From Niabella aurantiaca DSM 17617 (GTDB lineage Bacteria; Bacteroidota; Bacteroidia; Chitinophagales; Chitinophagaceae), in contig NZ_KB893625.1 in assembly GCF_000374125.1 (NCBI RefSeq), positions 348,490 through 412,489 of the forward strand: a DNA stretch of 64,000 nt, written 5' to 3'. The notes under the pieces are model-generated. The model did no database searches, was not told the DNA's origin, and saw only the letters and a program-made list of their open reading frames with translations. Below are positions 18,109 through 26,356 of the stretch, piece after piece. The translations under genes and the position numbers were made by a program. Position 1 is the stretch's first letter, and each line of letters opens with the position of its first letter.

Positions 18109-18438
18109 CTACATGAACAGGCACTCCATGGTCAGATTGTTCTCCTCCTGGTTGGTGTAACAGGCATTCTGCTTTACCCCATAGGTTGTGATCAGGGTTA
18201 TGAATACGGCTTTGCGAGTGTTGGTGCGTTCCCTGAAAACGTTTGATTTGTTGGCTAGTTCCACAGCATATTGTTTGCTGATAGAAAATTCAGTCCGGGA
18301 AAATTTGATCTCACAGATATTGATACAGCGGTCCGCCCGGTCGATCAGCAGGTCGATCTGTGCGCCGGACCCCATATTGTTGCCGGTTTGTATCCAGGAG
18401 AGCCCGGTGAGCACAGGGGTCCTGTTGAAATCGGGAGC
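18109..18438 (-). pseudogene. C-terminal remnant of an AAA/DUF234-type ATPase
   Basis: The open frame of about 110 codons begins directly at the stop codon of the upstream Fe-S gene. It encodes GSGAQIDLLIDRADRCINICEIKFSRTEFSISKQYAVELANKSNVFRERTNTRKAVFITLITTYGVKQNACY. This is the conserved C-terminal domain of the large AAA_14/DUF234 ATP-binding proteins common in Bacteroidota, including the D..ExK-like QIDLLID / CEIKFS pair. The roughly 300-residue ATPase part is absent. A GTG at 18414 could start a stub, but a functional product is unlikely. It looks like the scar of a deletion. Confidence 0.8.
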
Positions 18439-19761
18439 TTACAGGGTCTGGGTCCAGCCATCCCGGTCGTCGGGACTGAACTTCCAGGGAGCAAAGTTAT
18501 TTTCTACATTGCTGAACATGGCATTCCACTCCTGGGGAGCATTGCTTTCCTCCATTACCAGATAACGGCGTAGCTGAAGAATGATGTCGAGCGGATTGAT
18601 GCTTACCGGGCACTCCTGTACGCAGGCATTACAGGTGGTACAGGCCCGCAGCTCTTCTACAGAAATATAATCGTGCAGCAGGCTTTTACCATCGTCTTTC
18701 CATTCCTTTTGCCCGGCAATGCTCTTGCCAATTTCCTCTGCCCGGTCGCGGGTGTCCATCATGATCTTCCGGGGCGACAGTAATTTGCCGGTAATGTTGG
18801 CAGGACAGGCAGCACTGCATCGCCCGCACTCCGTACAACTGTAAGCATCCAGGAGATTCTTCCAGCTCAGATCGGTAATGTCCTTTGCGCCAAACCGGGT
18901 AGGCGGGGTGGCATCGGCCGGTGCCAGCTCCGGCTGCATGGCATACAAAACCTCGTTCTGCACTGCGGGCATGTTTTCCATTTCGCCCATGGGTTTCAGC
19001 CGCGCATAATAGGCATTGGGAAATGCCAGCAGGATGTGCAGGTGTTTGGAAAAAGGGAGATAATTTAAAAATGCCAGGATGCCGATGATGTGCAGCCACC
19101 AGCAGGCACGCTCAAGTAATTCCAGGGATCCGTCAGACAGTCCGCCGATCAGCGGCTGGATGTATTGCGATACAATAAAATTGCCGGTGAAGTGGGTAGC
19201 ATAATGTTCCACGCCACGGGATTGCAGCAGGGTGTCGCTGGCGTTCATGGTGAGGAACAGGGCCATCAGTGCAATTTCGGTAATGAGGATGTAATTGGCA
19301 TCGCTGCGGGGCCAGCCATTGAGATCTTTGCTCAGAAAACGCCGGATCTTCAGTATGTTCCTCCGGACCAGGAAGATGGCACAGAAGGCCAGTACTGCCA
19401 GCGCAAGCAGTTCAAACGCATTGATCAGGAATGTATAAAAGCTCCCCAGGGGGGCGGCAAACAGGCGATGGGTGCCCAATACGCCATCCAGGATGATCTC
19501 CAGCACCTCAATATTGATGATGATAAATCCCGCATATACGAAGAAGTGCAAAAAGCCCACCAGCGGATTGCGGAACATTTTTTTTTGCCCAAGGGCCAGC
19601 AGCAATACATTCCGCCAGCGTTGCCCGGGCTGGTCGTCAATAGCCTCGTCACGCCCCAGGTTGATATTGCGGCGGATCTGCGCTATTTTTTTCGAAAAAA
19701 ATACAACGGCGACAATAAACAGGAGTACAAATAAAATTTGTTGAGCAATTTGCATGGGCAT
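18439..19761 (-). CDS. Membrane-bound 4Fe-4S protein (HdrC/GlpC-like electron carrier)
   Basis: 440 residues. The N-terminal half has about six transmembrane helices (narI-like quinol-facing module: residues 5-22, then near 60-85, 105-130, 160-175, 215-240). The C-terminal half has two ferredoxin motifs, CTECGRCSAACP (about 307-318) and CTTCNACVQECP (about 373-384), enough for two 4Fe-4S clusters. It probably passes electrons between the quinone pool and a cytoplasmic partner. In relatives a CCG-domain (HdrB-like) gene often follows; here the next sequence is the ATPase remnant. ATG 19755 is an alternative start. Confidence 0.88.
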   Translation of the reverse strand: MPMQIAQQILFVLLFIVAVVFFSKKIAQIRRNINLGRDEAIDDQPGQRWRNVLLLALGQKKMFRNPLVGFLHFFVYAGFIIINIEVLEIILDGVLGTHRLFAAPLGSFYTFLINAFELLALAVLAFCAIFLVRRNILKIRRFLSKDLNGWPRSDANYILITEIALMALFLTMNASDTLLQSRGVEHYATHFTGNFIVSQYIQPLIGGLSDGSLELLERACWWLHIIGILAFLNYLPFSKHLHILLAFPNAYYARLKPMGEMENMPAVQNEVLYAMQPELAPADATPPTRFGAKDITDLSWKNLLDAYSCTECGRCSAACPANITGKLLSPRKIMMDTRDRAEEIGKSIAGQKEWKDDGKSLLHDYISVEELRACTTCNACVQECPVSINPLDIILQLRRYLVMEESNAPQEWNAMFSNVENNFAPWKFSPDDRDGWTQTL

Positions 19762-19835
19762 TCAGTTACAAAGCGCTAATTTACGGCTTCCTTGACAAGT
19801 AGAGGAATTTTGTAAGCAATTTAAACGAATCGCAG

Positions 19836-20327
19836 GTGAAAAAATATCTATTGAACGCGGAAACCGTAGAAAAAAAACTGCAGCGGCTGGCATTGGAACT
19901 GATTGAAAATAACCTGGGTGTACAGGAGCTGATCCTGGTAGGGATTGAGGAGCACGGGGTGGTGCTGGCAAAGAACATCCAGCAGCTGATCCGGGAAAAC
20001 AGCAGGATCCCTACCGAACTGCTGACCCTGCAACTGAATAAGAAAAAACCAACCGATATAAAGCTGAGCAGGGAAATGGATTTCACCGGGAAAGTGATTG
20101 TACTGATCGATGATGTTACCAACAGCGGCAAGACCCTGCTCTATGCATTAAAGCCGTTCCTGGATTACCATCCCACCAGGATCCAGACGCTGGTGTTGGT
20201 AGAACGGACGCACACCTTATTCCCCATCTCACCGGATTATAAAGGCATATCCCTTGCTACCACGCTTCAGGATCATATTTATGTAGAAGTAGATGGAGAT
20301 AAGGTGACGGGCGCGTATCTCGCTTAA
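19836..20327 (+). CDS. Phosphoribosyltransferase family protein (PyrR-like)
   Basis: 163 residues. The PRPP loop VIVLIDDVTNSGKTLLYAL (about 87-105) is typical of type I phosphoribosyltransferases, and HGVVLAKNIQQLI and VLVERTHTLFPISPDYKGISLATTLQDHIYVEV resemble PyrR/hypoxanthine-type enzymes. The substrate base is not determined. No pyr gene is adjacent, so naming it pyrR would be unsafe. Starts with GTG and is divergent from the Fe-S gene over a 74-nt gap. Confidence 0.85.
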   Translation: MKKYLLNAETVEKKLQRLALELIENNLGVQELILVGIEEHGVVLAKNIQQLIRENSRIPTELLTLQLNKKKPTDIKLSREMDFTGKVIVLIDDVTNSGKTLLYALKPFLDYHPTRIQTLVLVERTHTLFPISPDYKGISLATTLQDHIYVEVDGDKVTGAYLA

Positions 20328-20334
20328 TTTAAAA

Positions 20335-20416
20335 GTTTGAGGTCTAAAGTTTCTGGTTGGATTCCGTAAGGAAACGGGTGTCCTTCACTATTGACCATTC
20401 ACCATTGACCCGCCCT
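20335..20416. repeat. Intergenic repeat fragments between convergent genes
   Basis: gtttgaggtctaaagtttc (20335-20353) matches a motif seen again at 61583-61602 (tttgaggtctgaagtttc). Near 20386-20412 the unit attgaccattcacc / attgaccc is repeated. These are probably members of small dispersed intergenic repeat families. Confidence 0.4.
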
Positions 20417-20439
20417 GCTTCACACGATCCGGAAGTGGC

Positions 20440-21321
20440 TTATGAAAACACCTTTGCCAGGAATTTCTTCATTTCTTCCCAGGAGGCCTTATCGGCTGCC
20501 TCGTCATATTGGATATCCAGTTTGTACTTTTCGCCGATGGCTGTTGCGCCCGGGTTGGTAAAAGCGTGCTTGGCATTCGGATATCCGATGAACTGCATAT
20601 TGGCATTTGCGGCTTCCATTTCTTTTTTAAAATCATTGATCGTACCTACCGGCACAAAAGAATCGGCATCGCCATTCAGTACCAGGATGGAAGGATATAT
20701 ATGCCCTTTCCGGGCAGTAATGCCATAGTTCTCCAGACCACCGTGAAAACTCACCACGCCTTTAAGCTGCTCACCAAGGCGGGCCATATTCAATGCCATT
20801 GAACCTCCAAAGCAGTACCCGATGGCAGCAATTTTAGCAGTATCGGCCTGGGGGTATGATTTTGCAATGGCCAGGGCATTGTCAAACCGCTCCTGCGCGA
20901 GCTGGGGGTTTTTGTAATACTTCATTGCTTCGTTGCCGGCATCTTTCGGATTGTCCAGTACCTTGCCTCCTCCATACATATCCACCACAAGGGCAAAGTA
21001 ACCCAGTTCGGCAATTTGTTTTGCCCGGTCCTTAATGTAGTCCGTAACGCCCCACCATTCCGGAATGATCAGCACGACGGGTTTTTTCCCGGCGTTTGCG
21101 CTGTCATAAGCCATTATGCTGCTAAATGTCTTGATCCCGTCTTCGTATTCCACCGGCTCGGTCTTCACATGCGGTAGCTCCCGTGCCACGGCAGCATTGT
21201 TTGAGCCGGCCGAATCCGGTTCCGTCCCGGCCGGCGGGGTTTTATCGGTACCGCCGTTACAGGAAACCAGGATGAAAAAACCACAGACTGAAAACAATGT
21301 GGCTATTTGTTTTAGGATCAT
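20440..21321 (-). CDS. Dienelactone hydrolase family lipoprotein
   Basis: 293 residues from the ATG that gives a lipobox (LVSC, Cys21); an upstream start adds 25 residues. It is an alpha/beta-hydrolase with PVVLIIPEWWGVTDYIKDRAKQIAELGYFALVVDMYGGGK, a nucleophile elbow IGYCFGGSMALNMA (Cys nucleophile, as in DLH), acid NGDADSFVP and base PNAKHAFTNP. Exported and lipid-anchored, so the substrate is likely an envelope or nutrient ester. It has Thr/Ala/Asp-rich linker sequence after the Cys. Confidence 0.9.
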   Translation of the reverse strand: MILKQIATLFSVCGFFILVSCNGGTDKTPPAGTEPDSAGSNNAAVARELPHVKTEPVEYEDGIKTFSSIMAYDSANAGKKPVVLIIPEWWGVTDYIKDRAKQIAELGYFALVVDMYGGGKVLDNPKDAGNEAMKYYKNPQLAQERFDNALAIAKSYPQADTAKIAAIGYCFGGSMALNMARLGEQLKGVVSFHGGLENYGITARKGHIYPSILVLNGDADSFVPVGTINDFKKEMEAANANMQFIGYPNAKHAFTNPGATAIGEKYKLDIQYDEAADKASWEEMKKFLAKVFS

Positions 21322-21481
21322 AGTAGAAGGTTTGTCTGAATATACGAATAAAGATTTTAATTGAAGTACCGGATGCAAATTTATTCCAAAAGCCACAATT
21401 TTCCCTTAATAAAATTGTATCTTGCCTGTGATTCCGGATGGATGTGTATTTCGCGGATCTGAGGGTGAACAGCAGATAAAA

Positions 21482-22159
21482 ATGAAAAGAATTATTGTTG
21501 CAATCGACGGTTGGTCCAGTTGTGGAAAAAGTACACTGGCAAAACAGATGGCCAAGGAACTGGGGTATATTTATGTGGATAGCGGAGCCATGTATCGTGC
21601 AGTAACACTTTATTTTTTAAGAAATCATGTAGACTGGGAGGATGTAAAAGCCGTTGAGGATGCGCTGGAGAATATTGAGCTGGATTTCCGGCAGAATGAA
21701 CAGAATGGCGTTATAGAGATCTACCTGAATGATGAAAATGTGGAGTACCTGATCCGCGACCTGATCGTTGCGGAAAAAGTAAGCGAGGTGGCTGCCGTAA
21801 AAGCGGTGCGGGAGTTTGCCGTGGCCCAGCAGCAGAAGCTGGGAAAGAAGAAAGGGATCGTAATGGATGGCCGGGATATCGGCACGGTAGTATTTCCCAA
21901 AGCAGAGTTGAAAATATTTATGACGGCGGACAATGCCGTTCGGGTGGAACGGCGGTTTAAAGAGCTGGTGGAAAAAAATCCGAATGTAACGATTGAAGAA
22001 GTGGCGGAGAATATCCAGATGCGCGATTACATCGATTCGAACCGTGCGGTAAGCCCGCTGCGTCAGGCAAAAGAAGCGGTTCTGATCGACAATACAAACC
22101 TGACCCAGGAAGAACAACTGAAAAAGGCATTAAAGCTTGCAAAAAATATAACGGGATAA
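21482..22159 (+). CDS. cmk: Cytidylate kinase
   Basis: 225 residues, from the ATG that begins MKRIIVAIDGWSSCGKST. It phosphorylates CMP and dCMP using ATP. P-loop GWSSCGKST (10-18), substrate motif YVDSGAMYRAVT, DGRDIGTVVFPKAELKIF and the LID-like region DYIDSNRAVSPLRQAKEAVLIDNTNL are all present. The P-loop has Cys where many bacteria have Gly/Ser. It is followed by an unrelated oxidoreductase gene. Confidence 0.96.
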   Translation: MKRIIVAIDGWSSCGKSTLAKQMAKELGYIYVDSGAMYRAVTLYFLRNHVDWEDVKAVEDALENIELDFRQNEQNGVIEIYLNDENVEYLIRDLIVAEKVSEVAAVKAVREFAVAQQQKLGKKKGIVMDGRDIGTVVFPKAELKIFMTADNAVRVERRFKELVEKNPNVTIEEVAENIQMRDYIDSNRAVSPLRQAKEAVLIDNTNLTQEEQLKKALKLAKNITG

Positions 22160-22226
22160 TTGGCCGCCCTCCCGGTTCCTTTCGGTAAGCGGCCTGGTGA
22201 TCCCTGAACCGTTAAATTTCATTTAC

Positions 22227-23345
22227 ATGAATACGCGCCGTGATTTTATTCAGAAAGTAGGAATTTCTGCCCTGGGGCTATATGCATTTCAGGGTCTGGG
22301 TGCAACCGTTTTGTCCCCGTTAAAGCATGCAGCAGCCAATGGTCCGGTATTGCGGGTGGCATTAATGGGGCTGGGTGGTTATGCTACCCGTGTTGCCGAA
22401 TCCATGCAGCAATCAAAACGTGCAAAGATTACCGGTCTGATCAGCGGTACGCCGGAAAAACTAAAAACCTGGGGAGAAAAATATGGCGTTCCGGAAAAGA
22501 GCCGGTATAATTATGAGAATTTTGATGCCTTAAAAAACAATCCCGACATTGATGCGGTATATGTCATTACGCCGAATGCCCTGCACCACGATCAGGTGAT
22601 CCGCAGTGCCCGGGCCGGCAAACACGTGATCTGCGAAAAGCCGATGGCGCTGAATGCAAAGGAGGGAAGGGAAATGGTGGACGCCTGTAAAAAAACAGGA
22701 AAGCAGCTGCTGGTCGGGTACCGGATGCATTTTGAACCACTTACTCTGGAAGTACACCGGATGCGGACGGACGGGGAGCTGGGGACGATCAAATTCTTCC
22801 AGGGGCTTTCGGGTTTCCGGATCGGTGATCCCAAACAGTGGCGGGTAAACAAAGCCCTGGCGGGTGGCGGCGCGCTGATGGATATCGGGATCTATGCCCT
22901 GAATGGTTGCCGTTATATGGTGGGGGAAGAGCCGGCGTGGGTGACCGCGCAGGAAACAAAAACGGATCCCGTAAAATTCAGGGAAGGCGTAGACGAAACC
23001 ATTACCTTTCAGCTGGGATTCCCCAGTGGTGTAATCGCATCCTGTCTTTCCTCGTATAACATGAATCATCTGGACCGGTTCTTTCTGAATGGCGAAAAGG
23101 GGTTTGCCGAGCTGCAGCCTGCATCAAGCTATGGCCCTATTAAAGGGCGCACGCATAAAGGCCCCCTGGATATAGCAACGGACCGCCCCCAACAGGCCGT
23201 TCAGATGGATGAAATGGCTGCGATCATCCTTGATGGTAAAAAGCCCGTGATCCCGGTTGATGGGGAAGAGGGGCTGCGTGACCTGGTGATCATCGACGCC
23301 ATCTATAAAGCGGTCAAAACCGGAGGAAAGGTTCAGCTGGCCTGA
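22227..23345 (+). CDS. Gfo/Idh/MocA family oxidoreductase, Tat-exported
   Basis: 372 residues. The N-terminus MNTRRDFIQKVGISALGLYAFQGLGA is a twin-arginine signal, so a folded, cofactor-loaded enzyme is probably exported. The Rossmann fold has LRVALMGLGGYATRVAE and the NAD-binding EKP motif (GKHVICEKPMALNAKEGREMVDAC), followed by GGALMDIGIYALNGCRYMVGEEP. It resembles glucose-fructose-oxidoreductase-like sugar enzymes. The substrate is unknown. The alternative start at 22197 would put 10 residues before the signal. Confidence 0.93.
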   Translation: MNTRRDFIQKVGISALGLYAFQGLGATVLSPLKHAAANGPVLRVALMGLGGYATRVAESMQQSKRAKITGLISGTPEKLKTWGEKYGVPEKSRYNYENFDALKNNPDIDAVYVITPNALHHDQVIRSARAGKHVICEKPMALNAKEGREMVDACKKTGKQLLVGYRMHFEPLTLEVHRMRTDGELGTIKFFQGLSGFRIGDPKQWRVNKALAGGGALMDIGIYALNGCRYMVGEEPAWVTAQETKTDPVKFREGVDETITFQLGFPSGVIASCLSSYNMNHLDRFFLNGEKGFAELQPASSYGPIKGRTHKGPLDIATDRPQQAVQMDEMAAIILDGKKPVIPVDGEEGLRDLVIIDAIYKAVKTGGKVQLA

Positions 23346-23358
23346 GCCACCCTTGTTA

Positions 23359-24465
23359 CTACAATCCCGGATCGATCCGTTTGTACGGAACCCTTATTGC
23401 TTTGGGCCGGTAATGGTCCGGATTCATACGCCCGTGATTACAGGTGCTGACGCAGCGGTCATACCCGTTAATGCAATAGGTAATGAGCAATGCATTCTTG
23501 TCGCTGAACTGGGGATGCGCATTGGCTATATAGAAGAAGGGATAATGCCCTTGCAGGGTATCATCCAGCATCCATACCGCCTGCCTGTTGGTAAACGGGC
23601 CATAAGGGTGGTCGCTTACAGCAGTAAAGATCTCCTTTCCCTGGTCACATCCCACACTGAAGGCGGTGGTAATGAGCACATATTTATTCCGGATCTTACA
23701 AACATTAAAGCTGGAGGTGAATTCGGAGTGGATCTTCTGCACCCGGGCAATATCCCTGCTCCATCCGGAACCGGTATAGTATTCCCAGGGCTGATCGATG
23801 GCGCCGGCATGAAACCGGGCAACAAAAAGGTCGTTGCCCATTCCATTGTTCTTAATGCCATACAGGTAGCAGGTGCCATTATACTCCTTTACCAGCGCAT
23901 TGGTGAAAACGATACCGTTCTTTGCAGCAAGCAGCCGGTAGCGGATGGTTGAAAGGTCCTTTTTAGGCATAGCCGCAATGTAGCTGGAGTCCACGCTTTC
24001 GAAACCCCACATGCCGCCCGCAGCTGTTTTATGCAGCCGGTTCAGGAACACATAGACCGAATCCCCGTTTGCATAGCCGCAGCCGGGCCAGAACCAGTAG
24101 TGGTTGTTGCTGCCCAGCGAAAAATAAGAAGGCTGCTTCCGGTTGCCGGTATAGGTTTTTGTATGCGCGGGATATTGCTGATCCATAGTAAAGACGGCAT
24201 TTCTTACCTGGAACAGGCAGGGTGTTGTTTGGGAAACCGTGTCCAGATCGTCGATATGGCTGTCGCCAAAGGTCCACAATGAAAAGCCGTTTCCCATTGG
24301 TATAGAGTAGGCCCCGTCGCCGGCGATCCATCCCGAGCTTTTTTGAAAATATGCGGTGAACAGGTGGTCTTTCCATGTGGTTGAGCCCTGTTGGGCCTGG
24401 CAAAACAGGTCGGGCGGGAAAATACAGGTCAAAATGCCGCATGCAATGTACAGTAACAATTTCAT
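23359..24465 (-). CDS. Secreted beta-propeller-like protein (DUF4185/DUF5005-like)
   Basis: 368 residues with signal MKLLLYIACGILTCIFPPDLFCQ. Motifs such as GWIAGDGAYSIPMGNGFSLWTFGDSHIDD, YFSLGSNNHYWFWPGCGY and the late GPFTNRQAVWMLDDT and CINGYDRCVSTCNHGRMNPDHYRPKAIRV resemble secreted glycosidase-like five-bladed propeller proteins. The family assignment is by pattern only. Three to four Cys residues near the C-terminus may form disulfides. Convergent with the oxidoreductase gene with 13 nt between stops. Confidence 0.65.
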   Translation of the reverse strand: MKLLLYIACGILTCIFPPDLFCQAQQGSTTWKDHLFTAYFQKSSGWIAGDGAYSIPMGNGFSLWTFGDSHIDDLDTVSQTTPCLFQVRNAVFTMDQQYPAHTKTYTGNRKQPSYFSLGSNNHYWFWPGCGYANGDSVYVFLNRLHKTAAGGMWGFESVDSSYIAAMPKKDLSTIRYRLLAAKNGIVFTNALVKEYNGTCYLYGIKNNGMGNDLFVARFHAGAIDQPWEYYTGSGWSRDIARVQKIHSEFTSSFNVCKIRNKYVLITTAFSVGCDQGKEIFTAVSDHPYGPFTNRQAVWMLDDTLQGHYPFFYIANAHPQFSDKNALLITYCINGYDRCVSTCNHGRMNPDHYRPKAIRVPYKRIDPGL

Positions 24466-24569
24466 GTTAATCGGGGGAAGGATGTAGAATAAGTTTAAAG
24501 TTAAAAAAAATGTTCGCAAATGTCAGGAATGATATGTTCAACGGTTAATTTTATAGAAAATTATAACCG

Positions 24570-26162
24570 ATGCCTATCAGAATGACGGACGACCCCAATA
24601 GCGGGGATAATGATTTTAATGATGACAGTGGCGGTGGCTCCCGCCCCGGAGGTGGCGGAAACGGCTTGTTTGGACTTTTGCCGCTGCTGCTGGGATTGTT
24701 CCGGGGAAAAGGAATTATTTTACTGCTGGTGATTGCGGCAGGTGTGTATTTCCTGGGCGGCCGTGGCGGCTGCAGCAATATCGGAGGCCTCAGCGATGCG
24801 GCGCAACAGCTGTTTTCGCAGAGCGGTTACAGCTACAGTCCGCAGGAATTTAATAAAGCGAAGATCTACGAGGGACTGGAAGAGAACAATAATAAGAACC
24901 CGTTGCCCGAAGCCGTTTCTTTATTGCGCTTTGCGCCCCGGCGGGGCGACCAGGGGCAGCAGGGCAGTTGCGTGGCGTGGAGCAGTGCCTATGCGGCACA
25001 GACGATTTTAACGGCAGCGGCAACCGGCAAGGATCCCAATACGATCGCCTTCAGCCCCTCTTATTTATACAACCAGATCCGGCTGGGCAACGATTGCCAG
25101 GGCTCTTATATACAGCGGGCGATGGAGGCAATGCGGACCAATGGCGGCGTTCCATTGCGCGACTATCCTTATGATGACCAGGATTGCAGCCGGACACCGG
25201 GTGGCGCGGCACTGCAGGAAGGGAGGCAAAACACCATTCACGGATTTACCCGTTTAACGGAGGGCGATCATCTCAACCAGATCAGCGTAAGGGCCGTAAA
25301 GGAACATCTGTCCAAAGATGCGCCGGTCGTGATCGGCATGCTGGTGGGGCAGAGCTTTATGCAGGACATGATGGGCCGCGACCTGTGGCAGCCGCAGCAA
25401 ATGGACCAGGCACAGGTAGGCATGGGCGGGCACGCGATGTGTGTGATCGGTTATGATGATCGAAAATACGGCGGCGCCTTCCAGATCATGAACAGCTGGA
25501 CCCCCCAGTGGGGTACCAACGGTGTTGCCTGGGTTCGCTACGGTGATTTTAAAAATTATGTCCGGGAAGCCTACGGCATTGATCCCCTGCCCAAAGCAGC
25601 CAATGTGGCGGCCATGCCGCTGGAGTGCAATGTAGGACTGGTCAACAATAGCACAAAGCAATATATTAAATTAAGATCCGGCGGCACAAACGCCTTCCAG
25701 ACCGTAACTCCGATAAAAGTGGGTACCCGCTTTAAGATGGAAGTGAAAAATACAACGGAATGTTACATCTATATTTTTGGACAGGAAACCACCGGCGGCA
25801 GCTATGTGCTGTTTCCTTATCTGAAACCGGGGCAGGCCGTGTCCAAGCATTCGCCCTATTGCGGGATCACCGGGTACCGGTTGTTTCCTAAATCGGAATC
25901 CTTGGAGGCCGACAACCAGGGGAGCAAAGACCAGATCGCGATCGTGGCCAGTAAAAAAGAGCTCGACTACAATAAGCTGAATGACGCCATTACCGCCAGC
26001 ACACAAACTACCTATGCCGGCAAGGTAAACGACGCATTACGGGGTGTGCTGGCACCGGGCGCCACCTACAGCACTACCTCCGATGGCCGTATTTATTTAA
26101 AGGCAACAGCAAACCCCGGTCAGGCAGTAGCCACCATCGTGGCCTTTGATAAAGTACCCTGA
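24570..26162 (+). CDS. Membrane-anchored C1 (papain-like) peptidase with C-terminal DUF4384-like region
   Basis: 530 residues. A Gly/Asp/Pro-rich N-terminus leads to a hydrophobic helix (about 47-63), then the peptidase domain (about 110-335). The catalytic residues are Cys134 in QGQQGSCVAWSSAYA, His288 in GHAMCVIGYDD and Asn308 in IMNSWTPQWG. The C-terminal part (about 350-530) has VNNSTKQYIKLRSGG, then FKMEVKNTTECYIYIFGQETTGGSYVLFPY, a beta-rich segment similar to DUF4384. The usual propeptide is missing, so activation must differ from classical papains. The ATG at 24570 is favoured; a Met five codons later is possible. Confidence 0.88.
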   Translation: MPIRMTDDPNSGDNDFNDDSGGGSRPGGGGNGLFGLLPLLLGLFRGKGIILLLVIAAGVYFLGGRGGCSNIGGLSDAAQQLFSQSGYSYSPQEFNKAKIYEGLEENNNKNPLPEAVSLLRFAPRRGDQGQQGSCVAWSSAYAAQTILTAAATGKDPNTIAFSPSYLYNQIRLGNDCQGSYIQRAMEAMRTNGGVPLRDYPYDDQDCSRTPGGAALQEGRQNTIHGFTRLTEGDHLNQISVRAVKEHLSKDAPVVIGMLVGQSFMQDMMGRDLWQPQQMDQAQVGMGGHAMCVIGYDDRKYGGAFQIMNSWTPQWGTNGVAWVRYGDFKNYVREAYGIDPLPKAANVAAMPLECNVGLVNNSTKQYIKLRSGGTNAFQTVTPIKVGTRFKMEVKNTTECYIYIFGQETTGGSYVLFPYLKPGQAVSKHSPYCGITGYRLFPKSESLEADNQGSKDQIAIVASKKELDYNKLNDAITASTQTTYAGKVNDALRGVLAPGATYSTTSDGRIYLKATANPGQAVATIVAFDKVP

Positions 26163-26356
26163 TCCGGAGGCATGAATGCTTTTGGCAGCTGAATGGTTGC
26201 CGGAAACTGTCTTCCCCCGATCGCAGTCCTGACAGGATTTGTGCAAACTTCTACCGGTACCGTGAAAATATTTCCTGTATTGGTATGGAAAACTTTGTAG
26301 GCCGGTGTCTTTAAATGACCGGCGGGTATCATTGCGCCCGGTAAAATGAAGAAATA

